NCBI GenBank assembly: GCA_027492675.1
Contig: JAPUEI010000084.1
Span: 1-40,070 of the forward strand
Source of the DNA: Propionibacteriaceae bacterium
GTDB taxonomy: Bacteria; Actinomycetota; Actinomycetes; Propionibacteriales; Propionibacteriaceae
Direction: 5' to 3'
DNA: 40,070 nt
This document shows, in pieces, positions 1-8,932 of this stretch. The translations under genes and the position numbers were made by a program. The notes beneath the pieces were generated by a model that worked only from the letters and a program-made list of their open reading frames with translations, was not told where the DNA came from and made no database searches. Positions within the stretch are counted from its first letter, which is position 1. Each line of letters starts with the position of its first letter.

Positions 1-733
<733 letters not shown>

Positions 734-886
734 ACCCTGCCTAGGACAGACGATGCCGACAAGACCATGACCTTACCAGCGGGCCCTAGGCGCCGATCCT
801 CGCGTGAGAAGACCGAGAAGCCAGGCGTACGACCCGGGCCCGCGCTGCCTGGCTAGCATCAGCACCGCCTCCATCGAAAGGAACCA

Positions 887-1657
887 GTGTCCAATCTGCT
901 CCAGGTTGCCATCCTCATCGCCATCCCCGTGGTCGCGACGGTGATAGGTGCGGCAGCCGCCGTCCGCAAGCAGCCCGGTCCGAAGCTGCTCAGCGGCGTA
1001 CAGCACTTCACCGCCGGTGTCGTGCTGGCCGCGGTGGCCGGCGAGGTGCTGCCGTCGCTCAAGGAGGAAGGGCACCTCGGCTGGGCCGTGCTGGGCTTCC
1101 TCGCGGGGATCGGGCTCGTGATCGTGCTCGAGAACGTGTCCGAGCGGGAGAAGGCGCACGAGGAGAAGATTCTGAAGGGCCTGATCCCGCGGGCGGCGAA
1201 GGCGGCGCTGCCCCTGGGGATGCTCATCCCGGTCGCCGTCGACCTGCTCATGGACGGCGTCCTCGTCGGGCTGGGCGCGAGCCTCGGCATGACGCAGGCG
1301 ATCATCCTGACGGTGGCCCTGACGCTCGAGGTGCTGTTCCTCGGGGTCTCATTGGTCGCCGTGCTGCGCGAGGGCGGTCAGACACCGGGCCGTGCGGTGC
1401 TGTGGTGCTTCCTGATCTCGCTGTCGATGGTGGTCGGCGCCCTCGGCGGCGTACTCCTCCTGGGCGGCGCCAGCAAGGCCGTCATGGCGTTCGCGCTCGC
1501 GTTCGGCGCGGCGGCGCTGCTCTACCTCGCGGTCGAGGAGCTGTTGCTGGAAGCGCACGAGAACGCCGAGACGCCGCTGCTCACCGCGATGTTCTTCGTC
1601 GGCTTCATCGTCATCTACGTGCTGAGCGAGGTCGGCAGCGGGATGACGCTGTTCTAG
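887..1657 (+). CDS. ZIP-like polytopic membrane protein, possibly degenerate at the metal site
   Basis: A 256-residue integral membrane protein with about seven to eight hydrophobic segments and a charged cytoplasmic loop near residues 85-105 (ENVSEREKAHEEK). The layout resembles ZIP family divalent metal transporters: QHFTAGVVLAAVAGEVLP matches the TM2 region, VDLLMDGVLVGLG the TM4 region, and ALTLEVLFLGVSL the TM5 region. The histidines usually seen in TM4 and TM5 (HN..DG and HE.PEG) are absent: TM4 keeps D..MDG and TM5 keeps only one Glu. The family call therefore rests on pattern rather than on an intact metal site, and a different substrate or a regulatory role is possible. The start is GTG 887 with GAAAGGA at 876-882. 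It converges on hpt with 12 bp between stops and is divergent from ftsH. Confidence 0.72.
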   Translation: MSNLLQVAILIAIPVVATVIGAAAAVRKQPGPKLLSGVQHFTAGVVLAAVAGEVLPSLKEEGHLGWAVLGFLAGIGLVIVLENVSEREKAHEEKILKGLIPRAAKAALPLGMLIPVAVDLLMDGVLVGLGASLGMTQAIILTVALTLEVLFLGVSLVAVLREGGQTPGRAVLWCFLISLSMVVGALGGVLLLGGASKAVMAFALAFGAAALLYLAVEELLLEAHENAETPLLTAMFFVGFIVIYVLSEVGSGMTLF

Positions 1658-1669
1658 GCGACTTCTGGC

Positions 1670-2221
1670 TCAGCTGTAGACGTGCGGGGCCAGGGTGCCG
1701 AGGCCGGAGAGGTTGCGGTAGCGGCCCGCGTAGTCCAGCCCGTACCCCACGACGAACTCGTTGGGGATGTCGAAGCCGATGTACTTCACGTCGATGTCGT
1801 TGCGCGCCGCCTCGGGCTTGCGGAACATCGCCATCACCTCGAGGCTCGCGGGCTTGCGGGAGCGGAGGTTCTCCAGCAGGTACGCCAGCGTGAGGCCCGT
1901 GTCGACGATGTCCTCGACGACGAGCACGTGGCGTCCGAGGAGGTTGGAGTTCAGGTCCTTGAGGATCCGGACGACGCCGGAGCTGGAGGTGCCTGAGCCG
2001 TACGACGAGATCGCCATCCAGTCCATCTCGCAGTGCACGCTCAGCGCACGCGACAGGTCGGCCATCACCATCACCGCGCCGTTGAGGACACCGACGAGGA
2101 GGATCTCCTTGCCCTGATAGTCCTTGTCGATCTGGGAGGCGATCTCCACGAGGCGCGCGTCGAGCTCGCTCTTCGTGTAGAGAACTTGGGACAGGTCGTC
2201 GGCTACGTCACGCAGATCCAC
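1670..2221 (-). CDS. hpt: Hypoxanthine phosphoribosyltransferase
   Basis: Purine salvage enzyme of 183 residues: hypoxanthine or guanine plus PRPP gives IMP or GMP and pyrophosphate, in the cytoplasm. The PRPP-binding signature VVEDIVDTGLTL is at about 101-112. The flexible-loop SSYGSGTSSSG at about 72-82 and the C-terminal base-recognition segment KYIGFDIPNEFVVGYGLDY are intact. Length is normal for the family. The start is GTG 2221; a -10-like TAGGGT ends 7 nt before it, suggesting a leaderless transcript. It lies 90 bp downstream of tilS on the same strand, the common tilS-hpt-ftsH order, but ftsH does not follow directly here. Its pyrophosphate product would be removed by the two pyrophosphatases in the window. 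Confidence 0.97.
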   Translation of the reverse strand: MDLRDVADDLSQVLYTKSELDARLVEIASQIDKDYQGKEILLVGVLNGAVMVMADLSRALSVHCEMDWMAISSYGSGTSSSGVVRILKDLNSNLLGRHVLVVEDIVDTGLTLAYLLENLRSRKPASLEVMAMFRKPEAARNDIDVKYIGFDIPNEFVVGYGLDYAGRYRNLSGLGTLAPHVYS

Positions 2222-2228
2222 GGGGTGA

Positions 2229-2234
2229 ACCCTA
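2229..2234 (-). promoter_or_regulatory. Candidate leaderless -10 (TAGGGT) for hpt
   Basis: TAGGGT on the minus strand (2234 to 2229) is followed by 7 nt and then the GTG start of hpt. This is the spacing expected when transcription begins at the start codon. No convincing -35 is visible. Confidence 0.5.
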
Positions 2235-2311
2235 GCCCAGCGCGCCTCTACGTCCGGTCACGGGTCACGATGCGCGACGGCGCCCAGAAGTCGGCGCCAC
2301 CAGCGCGTACG

Positions 2312-3328
2312 TCAGCTCCGCCGCACCTCAAGGTGGTCCGCTCGACGGACGACCCGCGCCCCCGGCACGTCGACGCCCTGTTGACCTCGCCAGTCGGTGA
2401 CGAGCTCCGCCACCCCTCGTACATGCCGCAACGACACGTCGTCGACCCCCTCGCGGCGCAGCCAGGTGATCAGCGCCCGGTCACGCAGCGCCCTGTCCGC
2501 CACGGCCAGCGGCGCGACCGCGAGCCCACCCCCGGGCCGGGCCTCGTCGACCGCCTCCAGCAGCACCGTGGCAGCCAGCCTGTCGAGCAGATCGGCGTCC
2601 GCGCGGCACAGCTCCGCGGTCCGCGCCAAGGCCTCCGCCAGCCCGGGTCCGATCGCCGCGTCCAGGGACCCCAGCGCCGCGCGCACCCGGCTCCGGCTGT
2701 ACACCGGGTCCCCGTTGTGCGGATCCGTCCACCACTCGAGCCCGGCCTCGCGGCAGGCAGCTTCGGTCTCAGCTCGACGTACCCCGAGCAGCGGGCGCAG
2801 CAACCGCCCTTGTCGCGCCGCCATTCCGGCCAGCGACCGCGTGCCCGACCCACGAGCCAGACCGAGCAGTACGGTCTCGGCCTGGTCGTCCAGCGTGTGC
2901 CCCACGAGCACGGCGGCGTCGCGGTCGGCGAGCAGCGCCCGGTAGCGCGCCGCCCGCGCCGACGCCTCCGGACCGTCACCGTGGTCGACCACCGCGACCC
3001 GTACGACCTCGGCCTCGATCCCCAGCGTCGTCACCTGCTCGGCGGCCCGCGCGGCCACGGCCGACGACCCGTCCTGCAGCCCGTGGTCCACGACCACAGC
3101 CCGTACGGCCAGGCCCGAGAGCTCCTCCACCCGCCTGGCGCACCACGCCGTACCGGCGGCCAGGGCCAGGGAGTCGGCGCCCCCGGAGACGCCGACCACC
3201 ACCCCACGGACCGGTCGCGGACCGGCGGTGCGCCCGGCAGGCAGTCCCTGAGCCACCACCTCGCGCAGCACCCGGCGTACGGCGTGGGCGACCGTCAGCC
3301 CTGCCGGCCCGAGCTCCTGGCGCGCCAT
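2312..3328 (-). CDS. tilS: tRNA(Ile)-lysidine synthetase
   Basis: Modifies C34 of the CAU anticodon of tRNA-Ile2 to lysidine using ATP and lysine, switching it from Met to Ile reading; essential in most bacteria. The 338-residue protein has the N-type ATP pyrophosphatase P-loop SGGADS at about 48-53, VVVDHGLQ at about 75-82 and the family's GHTLDDQAETVL segment. The C-terminal part is short, as in other actinobacterial TilS. I chose ATG 3328 because its A is also the last base of the upstream metalloprotease stop (TGATG overlap), indicating translational coupling; the open frame continues further upstream but only as a shadow of that gene. Confidence 0.96.
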   Translation of the reverse strand: MARQELGPAGLTVAHAVRRVLREVVAQGLPAGRTAGPRPVRGVVVGVSGGADSLALAAGTAWCARRVEELSGLAVRAVVVDHGLQDGSSAVAARAAEQVTTLGIEAEVVRVAVVDHGDGPEASARAARYRALLADRDAAVLVGHTLDDQAETVLLGLARGSGTRSLAGMAARQGRLLRPLLGVRRAETEAACREAGLEWWTDPHNGDPVYSRSRVRAALGSLDAAIGPGLAEALARTAELCRADADLLDRLAATVLLEAVDEARPGGGLAVAPLAVADRALRDRALITWLRREGVDDVSLRHVRGVAELVTDWRGQQGVDVPGARVVRRADHLEVRRS

Positions 3329-4293
3329 CAGTGCACCCGGTCCACCCACGCGCCCGGATCGGCGATCTCGTCGCTGGTGGGTAGCAGGTCCACATCGGAG
3401 TACACCCGGTTCAGCCCCTCGACGCCCACGCGGTCGATGACCGCCCGGCAGAACGCGGCGCCCTCGCTGTACTGCGCGTGCTTCACGTCCAGCCCGACGA
3501 GGCTTCGGAGCACGGCGTCCAGACCACGCGCGTCGCGCCGCGCCGTGAACCGCTCGCGCATCGCCGCGACGCCCGGCACCGCCGTCGTACGGTCCATCAT
3601 CACGTCCGCGTACCCCTCGAGCAGGCTCATCACGGCGCTCACGTCGGCCAGCGCCCGGCGACCCTCCGGGCCCAGCGTCAGCTCCGCCAGGCTCCGCGGC
3701 CGATCGCGCCCGAGCAGCCCCCAGAGGGGAGGCGTCTCGACCTCGACGACGTGCGCGACCAGCGAGCGCAGGTGCTCCGGGAGCCACGGCGCCTGCCCGA
3801 ACTGATAGCGATGCGTCACCTCGTGCACGCACACCCACAGCCGGAACGCGACCGGGTCGCCGATCGTCTTCTCGATCTCCGCGATGGTCGGGGCGACGAG
3901 CAACAGGCGAGGCACCTCGGCGTACGGGTCGAACTGGCCCAGCACGCGGCTCGACACCCAGGACAGGACGGTGCCCACCTGGACGGCGGTGGCTTCGCCC
4001 AGGACCCGGTCGGGGATCGAAGGCTGCGCGTCGACGTACGGGGCGAACAACCAGGAGGCGAGACGTACGTTCCAGCGCAGCCACGTCGGACGGTCCACGA
4101 CCAGCGGCGGCGCCGGCGGCGGGGCCGTCAGCCCGGTGGTCTCGGCGACGAGGTCCTCGGCGCGCTCTGCCGCCTCACGGAGCCCGCCCACCAGGTCGGC
4201 CATCGCCACCTCGGACAGATCCGGTCCTGGCTCGACGAGGGCGGCGCCGACCCGCTCGGCGAGGGACCAGTCGACGGGCGGCACGGAGCTCAT
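3328..4293 (-). CDS. DUF2342 zincin-like metalloprotease
   Basis: A 321-residue cytoplasmic-looking protein with no signal peptide. The zinc motif HEVTH is at 157-161 (VCVHEVTHRYQF), and a downstream glutamate segment SLLEGYADVMMD fits the third zinc ligand of gluzincin-type enzymes. This matches the actinobacterial DUF2342 family, often labelled zinc-dependent metalloprotease or coenzyme F420 biosynthesis-associated protein; the substrate is not known to me. It is the first gene of a coupled unit with tilS (1-base overlap), a conserved actinobacterial arrangement, and so may influence TilS level by coupling. A TAGGCT hexamer 6 nt before the ATG suggests leaderless transcription. Confidence 0.9.
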   Translation of the reverse strand: MSSVPPVDWSLAERVGAALVEPGPDLSEVAMADLVGGLREAAERAEDLVAETTGLTAPPPAPPLVVDRPTWLRWNVRLASWLFAPYVDAQPSIPDRVLGEATAVQVGTVLSWVSSRVLGQFDPYAEVPRLLLVAPTIAEIEKTIGDPVAFRLWVCVHEVTHRYQFGQAPWLPEHLRSLVAHVVEVETPPLWGLLGRDRPRSLAELTLGPEGRRALADVSAVMSLLEGYADVMMDRTTAVPGVAAMRERFTARRDARGLDAVLRSLVGLDVKHAQYSEGAAFCRAVIDRVGVEGLNRVYSDVDLLPTSDEIADPGAWVDRVH

Positions 4294-4299
4294 GCGCCG

Positions 4300-4305
4300 A
4301 GCCTA
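4300..4305 (-). promoter_or_regulatory. Candidate leaderless -10 (TAGGCT) for the metalloprotease-tilS unit
   Basis: TAGGCT on the minus strand lies 6 nt before ATG 4293 and there is no Shine-Dalgarno sequence in between. The rest of the gap up to 4434 shows no repeat cluster, and I see no clear -35. Confidence 0.5.
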
Positions 4306-4434
4306 GCGAGCGGGCATCGGCCACCCCGGCTCCGCGGCGAACGCCGACCCGCGATACCTGAGGGGGTTGCCATCTGGCGCCTGCGCGGACCCGGCCGACG
4401 GTTACGCTGTGGGCAGCCGACCTCCGGAGATGAC

Positions 4435-5223
4435 ATGACGACGCCCACCCCGACCTGGGGCGAGAACAGCGGCGCGATTCCGACGCCCCCTCAGCAGTTC
4501 CCAGCCGAGCAGGTGCCGACGCCCTCCTGGGGTTCGCCGTCCACCGACCCCGCCTCGCCCTCCTCCGGTCTGGGCCTCCAGCCGCAGGCCGGTGAGCTGT
4601 CGTTCATGCCGCCGGGCTACGAGGCCCCGAGCTACGCACAGCCCGCACCACCCGCGGTCGCCCCGATGCCGATGCCCAGCCCGGCACCCGCTCCGTACGC
4701 CGGCTACCCCACCAACGACGCCTACGCCGGCGCGGGCTACCCCGAACCGGCGCACGCCGCCGAGCCGGTTCCGTACGGGGGATACCCCGCGCAGGAGCAG
4801 TACGCCCAGATGACCGGTCCGGTGCCGTACGTCGGCGTGCCGGGACAGGCCCCGCAGAGTGCGTACGCCCAGCCCGCGCCGTACCAGGAGCCGTACTCGC
4901 AGTACCACGATCCGTACCAGCAGGCACCCGCGTACGGACTGTCGCCGTTCCCGATGATGACTGCGGTGGGACCGCTGCCGACCGGCCTGGCCGTCGCCTC
5001 CATGGTGATCGGCATCGTGTCGTTCTTCGTCGGCTGGTGCGGCTGGCTGATCCCGCTGCCGCTCACCGGTCTCGTGCTCGGCATCGTCGCGCTGCAGAAA
5101 GCCAACCGTGGTCAGGCCGGCGGTAAGGGGATGGCCATCACCGGCATCATCCTCAGCAGTCTGGCGGCCCTGGCCTCGGTCCTGGCGATCATCGCCTACA
5201 TCGCCCAGGCCGCCTCGCGCTGA
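4435..5223 (+). CDS. DUF4190 membrane protein with a long Pro/Tyr/Gln-rich N-terminal region
   Basis: A 262-residue protein. Residues 1-180 are low complexity, rich in Pro, Ala, Tyr and Gln, with no signal peptide. The C-terminal part has two transmembrane helices, GLAVASMVIGIVSFF and an ITGIILSSLAALASVLAII segment, separated by a short loop with LGIVALQKANRG, the usual DUF4190 pattern. Function is unknown; such proteins are common in actinobacteria and the head would be cytoplasmic. The start is ATG 4435 with CCGGAGA just upstream. The stop abuts that of the minus-strand DUF2752 gene with no spacer, forming TGATCA. Confidence 0.8.
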   Translation: MTTPTPTWGENSGAIPTPPQQFPAEQVPTPSWGSPSTDPASPSSGLGLQPQAGELSFMPPGYEAPSYAQPAPPAVAPMPMPSPAPAPYAGYPTNDAYAGAGYPEPAHAAEPVPYGGYPAQEQYAQMTGPVPYVGVPGQAPQSAYAQPAPYQEPYSQYHDPYQQAPAYGLSPFPMMTAVGPLPTGLAVASMVIGIVSFFVGWCGWLIPLPLTGLVLGIVALQKANRGQAGGKGMAITGIILSSLAALASVLAIIAYIAQAASR

Positions 5224-5631
5224 TCAGGGCGCGAGCCACGCACCCACGGGCAGGTTGCGCGCTACCGCGAACACGAGGGTGACCGCGGCCAGCCCGTACA
5301 GCACCGCCGGCGACAGCCACCGTTCGTACGCGAAACGCCTGCCTCGTCCTCGCGCCACGGCCCACGCGACCCAGACCCCCAGCGCGCCCAGCGTGATCGC
5401 CACCGCCATGAGGTTCTCGTCGAGCGCCGTCAGGACCCGCCCGTGGGCGAGGTCGGCGACCGCCCTCAGACCGCCGCAGCCGGGGCAGTAGTAGCCGGTC
5501 GTCGCGAGAATCGGGCACTGACCCCAGCTGCCGTGTACGTGCGGGTCGCGGAGCAGGAGCGCGGCCACGGAGGCTGCGCCTGCCACGGCCACCGCCGCGG
5601 GTGGCCAGAGGCGTCGCACGAGCGCGTCCAT
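5224..5631 (-). CDS. DUF2752 membrane protein
   Basis: A 135-residue protein with three or four hydrophobic segments and the DUF2752 signature TTGYYCPGCGGLRA, a paired-cysteine motif close to a membrane segment. Biochemical function is unknown; the CPGCG pair could bind metal or form a disulfide. The start is ATG 5631, whose A is shared with the stop of dacB (TGATG), so translation is coupled to the cell-wall hydrolase gene upstream. It ends directly against the convergent DUF4190 gene. Confidence 0.85.
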   Translation of the reverse strand: MDALVRRLWPPAAVAVAGAASVAALLLRDPHVHGSWGQCPILATTGYYCPGCGGLRAVADLAHGRVLTALDENLMAVAITLGALGVWVAWAVARGRGRRFAYERWLSPAVLYGLAAVTLVFAVARNLPVGAWLAP

Positions 5632-7025
5632 CAGCAGCCGCACGCCGCGACGACGCTGCTCGTGCGTTCCAGCCAGTCGCGGGCGGCCAGCGCCCCATCG
5701 GCTGGTACGTCGTTGGCGATGAACGCGAACACCACGACCGCGCCGTCGGCCGTACGGGTGAAGCCCGCCAGCGAGTGCACGCCGGTGAGGGTGCCGGTCT
5801 TCGCGCGCACGGCACCGCGTCCGGCCCCCTCGGTCGGGATGTCGTCGTAGCGCGCGTGCAGGGTGCCGTCGGCCGCCGCGGTGGGCAGACCGTCGATGAG
5901 CGACCTGTAGCGCACGTCGGTGAAGCCCTTCGCGATCGCCTGCGAGAGCACGGTGGGCGTCGCGAGATTGCCGCGCGACAGGCCCGATCCATCGTCGATC
6001 TTCATGCCGTCGCGCCACAGTCCGATCTCGGCGAGCTTCGCCGAGACCGCGACCTGGGCGGCGGCGATCGACCCGGACTTCCCCGCCGCGAGCGCGATGT
6101 GGCGGAACAGCACCTCGGTGGCGTCGTTGTCCGAGTGAAGGAGCAACTGCTGGACGATGAGGTCGACAGGCAGGGACTGTACGGACGCGAGCTGAGTTGC
6201 CCCGGCCGGGGCGGTACCGGCGGCGACTGCCGTGACGGTGATGCCGCGCGCCGCGAGCTCGGCAGTGAAGGACTTCGCCGCGTCGCCGGAGGGGTCGAGG
6301 TTGTGGGTCGCGCCGGTGACGTCCTCGTCGACCCACAGCGCCGAGGTGGGCGTGGCGTCACCGTGGTAGTTCGCCGGCCACGCCGGGTTCCAGCCCGGGC
6401 CGCTGAACAGCGAGTCGTCGTAGGCGAGCGACACCGATGTACGGCCGGCTGCCTTGAGCGCCGCCGCTGTCGCGTCGGCCAGGTCGCCGATCGAGGCCCG
6501 CGCGGGGTAGTTCGTGGTCGCCGAGCCCCGCAGGTACGGGTCGCCGCCGCCCACCAGCACGATCTGCGATCCCGTACCCGTGACGACCTTGGTCGTGAAC
6601 CTGTGCTCGGGACCGAAGGTGGCCAGCGCGGCGGCGCTGGTCAGCAGCTTGAGGGTGGACGCGGGGGTGAACAGGGAGTCGGCGCCCTGGCCCGTGACCA
6701 CCGCGCCCGTGAAGGGGTCGATCACCGCCATCCCGGGCCGGGGAACCGTGGACCGGTCGACCGCGTTCAGTTTGGCCAGCAGCGTGGCGCCGTCGGGGAG
6801 CTTGCCCTGCGTCGTGGCCGCGGCAGCGACGGGAGTCGGCGCGACGGACGTGGGCGATGGGATAGGGGCTGAGGCGTACAGGCCGGGGTCGATGGTGGGG
6901 CTGCCGCCGTCACTCCACAGCCCCGTCGCGTACAGCACCTTGGGCCCGACGAACCATCCCGCCGTGGCTACGACGAGAAGAATGGCGAGTGTCAGCCCGA
7001 TGGCGCTCAGCACGCGTCGTGGCAC
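5631..7025 (-). CDS. dacB: D-alanyl-D-alanine carboxypeptidase/endopeptidase (PBP4 type, peptidase S13)
   Basis: Trims or cuts peptidoglycan peptide stems outside the membrane. With the start used here it has 464 residues: an N-terminal membrane anchor or signal helix ([15 protein letters not shown]), a Pro/Ala/Thr linker, then the S13 domain with SxxK as STLK at about 123-126, SDN at about 298-300 and KTG at about 409-411. All three catalytic motifs are present. I chose GTG 7025 over ATG 7067/7070 because GGGAGG lies 5 nt before it (7036-7031), a TATGAT -10 lies at 7071-7066, and the product then opens with a clean signal anchor. The upstream ATGs would leave only 18 bp to the divergent ppa start and would lie inside that -10. 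DUF2752 follows with a 1-base overlap. Confidence 0.93.
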   Translation of the reverse strand: MPRRVLSAIGLTLAILLVVATAGWFVGPKVLYATGLWSDGGSPTIDPGLYASAPIPSPTSVAPTPVAAAATTQGKLPDGATLLAKLNAVDRSTVPRPGMAVIDPFTGAVVTGQGADSLFTPASTLKLLTSAAALATFGPEHRFTTKVVTGTGSQIVLVGGGDPYLRGSATTNYPARASIGDLADATAAALKAAGRTSVSLAYDDSLFSGPGWNPAWPANYHGDATPTSALWVDEDVTGATHNLDPSGDAAKSFTAELAARGITVTAVAAGTAPAGATQLASVQSLPVDLIVQQLLLHSDNDATEVLFRHIALAAGKSGSIAAAQVAVSAKLAEIGLWRDGMKIDDGSGLSRGNLATPTVLSQAIAKGFTDVRYRSLIDGLPTAAADGTLHARYDDIPTEGAGRGAVRAKTGTLTGVHSLAGFTRTADGAVVVFAFIANDVPADGALAARDWLERTSSVVAACGC

Positions 7026-7071
7026 TCGGTCCTCCCGGCGGCTATCCTGCGAAGCAATCGACCCCATCATA
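7020..7071. promoter_or_regulatory. Divergent promoter region of dacB and ppa
   Basis: On the minus strand TATGAT (7071-7066) is a strong -10 candidate for dacB. On the plus strand TGGCAC (7020-7025) and TATCCT (7043-7048) are 17 bp apart and could drive ppa, giving a leader of about 35 nt. The two promoters face away from each other and overlap, so the genes may interfere with or balance each other. Confidence 0.4.
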
Positions 7072-7088
7072 GAAAGAAGCTGGACACA

Positions 7089-7649
7089 GTGAACGAAGAC
7101 CTTCGGCGGCAGCTTCACATCGAGAACCCGTCGGGCCTCGTGTTCGACGTGACCGTCGAGATCCCTCGGGGCTCGAAGAACAAGTACGAACTGGACCACA
7201 AGACCGGCCGCATCCGACTGGACCGCACGCTGTTCACCTCGACGCAGTACCCCAGCGACTACGGCTTCATCGAGGGCACCCTCGGCCAGGATGGCGACCC
7301 GCTCGACGCGCTCGTACTCCTGCCTGAGGCCACGTTCCCCGGCGCGCTCATCGAGTGCCGCGCGATCGCGATGTTCCGGATGACCGACGAGATGGGCGGC
7401 GACGACAAGGTCATCTGCATCCCGACCGCCGACAGCCGCCAGTCGTTCCTGCGCGACATCGGCGACATCCCCGAGTACCAGCTTCTCGAGATCCAGCACT
7501 TCTTCACCGTCTACAAGGACCTCGAGCCGGGCAAGTCCGTCGAGGGCGCCACCTGGGCCGGTCGCTCCTCCGCGGAGGCTGAGATCCTCGCGTCGTACGA
7601 GCGGGCCAAGGGCACCCACTACGAGGCCCACCACGTGAACCTGGCCTGA
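7089..7649 (+). CDS. ppa: Inorganic pyrophosphatase, family I
   Basis: Soluble cytoplasmic enzyme that hydrolyses pyrophosphate to phosphate, pulling biosynthetic reactions forward. The family signature [11 protein letters not shown] is present, as are [23 protein letters not shown] and [14 protein letters not shown]. The GTG at 7089 gives 186 residues with an N-terminal extension of about 17 residues relative to many homologues, which begin near [11 protein letters not shown] 7140 would give that shorter form. The GAAAGAAG upstream of 7089 weakly favours the longer form. It is divergent from dacB. A tandem repeat cluster begins 2 bp after the stop. The window also carries the membrane pyrophosphatase hppA. 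Confidence 0.96.
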   Translation: MNEDLRRQLHIENPSGLVFDVTVEIPRGSKNKYELDHKTGRIRLDRTLFTSTQYPSDYGFIEGTLGQDGDPLDALVLLPEATFPGALIECRAIAMFRMTDEMGGDDKVICIPTADSRQSFLRDIGDIPEYQLLEIQHFFTVYKDLEPGKSVEGATWAGRSSAEAEILASYERAKGTHYEAHHVNLA

Positions 7650-7650
7650 C

Positions 7651-7740
7651 CTTCGGGTTGGCGAGAGACTTCCGGAGGGTTGGCGAGAGACTTCCGGAAG
7701 GTTGGCGAGAGACTTCCGGAGCCCTCGCGAGAGACTTCGG
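7651..7740 (+). repeat. Tandem repeat cluster A downstream of ppa (22-bp period)
   Basis: Core GGCGAGAGACTTCCGG recurs with an exact 22-bp period: full units at 7669-7690, 7691-7712 and 7713-7734, with partial units at 7651-7668 and 7735-7740. The second half of each unit varies slightly (GAGGGTT, GAAGGTT, GAGCCCT). All copies are direct and in the sense direction of ppa. The core matches cluster C (after the Dyp peroxidase) when each is read in the sense of its upstream gene. Confidence 0.95.
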
Positions 7741-7760
7741 GTGCTCGGACGTGACGTCCG

Positions 7761-8768
7761 GTGCGGTTGAATGTCCGAGTGCCGATGTTGATGCTGCTCG
7801 CCCCGTCGCTGAACCGCGTGTACGCGGGTGAGGCCCCGCGCCTCGCCGCGGCCGAACTCGCCGTCACCACCGGGCTGGAGGTCGAGCCCGTCGTCATTGC
7901 CGGCGTGGACTACCTGCGGTTCGAGGCGGACGCCGACGAGGTGCTGCTCCGTACGGTGGCGGAGCAGTCCGCGCGACTCGGTCTGTACGACGAGGCGGCC
8001 GGGCTGTTGCGCCCCGTGGAGCTGCCGAAGGTTGACCTGCTCGACGAGGACCTGGTGACGATCCCCAAGTACCCGGGCAAGACCAACGAGCAGCTGACCC
8101 GCCTGCTGCTCAACGTCACGCTGTCACAGGTGGCGCTGCCCCCCGGCCCGCGCACCGTGCTCGACCCGCTGTGCGGGAGGGCGACCACGCTGCTCCAGGC
8201 CTGGCGTCTCGGACACGACGGCGCCGGGGTGGAGGCCGACGAGAAGGCTGTGGAGGCGTTCGCCGCGTACCTCAAGACGTACCTGCGTCGCCGCCGGCTG
8301 AAGCACTCGGCGGACATGACGCCCGTACGTCGCGAGGGCAAGTCCCTGGGCAAGCGGTTCGACGCGGAGGTGGCCGTCGAGGGGCGGTCGCTGTCGCTGG
8401 GCATCTTCACCGGCGACACCCGCCAGTCGGCGAAGCTCTGGGGCAAGCGGAAGTTCGACGCGATCGTGACGGACGCGCCGTACGGGATCGTGCACGGCTC
8501 GGTCAGCGACGTCCGCGGAGGCACGCGCAAGGACCGATCGGCGACGGGGCTGCTGTCGGACGCCGTCCCCGTCTGGGCAGGCCAGCTCCGCATCGGCGGC
8601 GCGCTCGGCCTGTCCTGGAACACGCTCGGCACCCCGCGCGAACGTCTCGTGGGCATCCTCGAGGACGCCGGACTCACGGTGCGCGACGAGGGCCCGTGGC
8701 GGCGGTTCGCCCACCGGGTCGACTCGTCAGTGCACCGCGACGTCATCGTGGCGGTCCGCGAGGGCTGA
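7761..8768 (+). CDS. SAM-dependent methyltransferase of the TRM11/RlmK-like class I type
   Basis: Up to 335 residues. The SAM-binding motif I region reads VLDPLCGRATTLLQAWRLG (about 135-153), similar to the DPFCGSGT motif of N6-adenine and N2-guanine RNA methyltransferases, and the catalytic motif IV is IVTDAPYGIVHG near 236, close to (D/N)PPY. The N-terminal third (MLLAPSLNRVYAGEAP and following) resembles a substrate-recognition region but I see no definite THUMP domain. The likely substrate is tRNA or rRNA, by family only. The start is uncertain: GTG 7761, GTG 7779 and ATG 7785 are in frame and none has a clear Shine-Dalgarno; MLMLLAPSLNRVY from 7785 looks most family-like. It lies between repeat clusters A and B. 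Confidence 0.82.
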   Translation: MRLNVRVPMLMLLAPSLNRVYAGEAPRLAAAELAVTTGLEVEPVVIAGVDYLRFEADADEVLLRTVAEQSARLGLYDEAAGLLRPVELPKVDLLDEDLVTIPKYPGKTNEQLTRLLLNVTLSQVALPPGPRTVLDPLCGRATTLLQAWRLGHDGAGVEADEKAVEAFAAYLKTYLRRRRLKHSADMTPVRREGKSLGKRFDAEVAVEGRSLSLGIFTGDTRQSAKLWGKRKFDAIVTDAPYGIVHGSVSDVRGGTRKDRSATGLLSDAVPVWAGQLRIGGALGLSWNTLGTPRERLVGILEDAGLTVRDEGPWRRFAHRVDSSVHRDVIVAVREG

Positions 8769-8770
8769 CT

Positions 8771-8932
8771 CACGTGAAGTGGGACTTATGAGGCCATGAC
8801 GATGGCGGCCTGTCGAGCACTTCACGTGAACGTGTGGCTATGCGGCCTGAGCAACAGGCCATAACCCTGACTTCGCGTGCAGAGCCCCCGCTCGGGACCG
8901 GGAGATCCCCTGAGAACCACCACTTCACGTGC
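8771..8932. repeat. Repeat cluster B in the convergent gap after the methyltransferase
   Basis: Consensus core CACGTGAAGTG. There is one direct copy at 8771-8781 next to the plus-strand gene, then inverted copies at 8818-8828, 8869-8880 (one mismatch region) and 8921-8932 next to the minus-strand gene. Similarity runs past the core: the direct copy continues GGGACTTATGAGGCC and the third copy, read inverted, continues CAGGGTTATGGCC. The last copy runs into the stop codon of the minus-strand gene. Confidence 0.85.

Noticed and set aside
2033..3805. Long plus-strand open frames opposite tilS and the metalloprotease
   Set aside because: They are low-complexity Arg/Pro/His/Gln translations of the antisense strand, the usual high-GC shadow; the minus-strand frames carry clear family motifs.
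4294..4434. Riboswitch or repeat cluster before the DUF4190 gene
   Set aside because: No conserved riboswitch core and no repeated motif seen in this gap.
5631..7634. A 667-residue minus-strand gene reaching through ppa
   Set aside because: The upstream part is the antisense of ppa. The penicillin-binding protein begins at GTG 7025, which has GGGAGG 5 nt before it.
7651..7740. CRISPR array
   Set aside because: Units are only 22 bp and contiguous; there are no unique spacers between repeats and no cas genes nearby.
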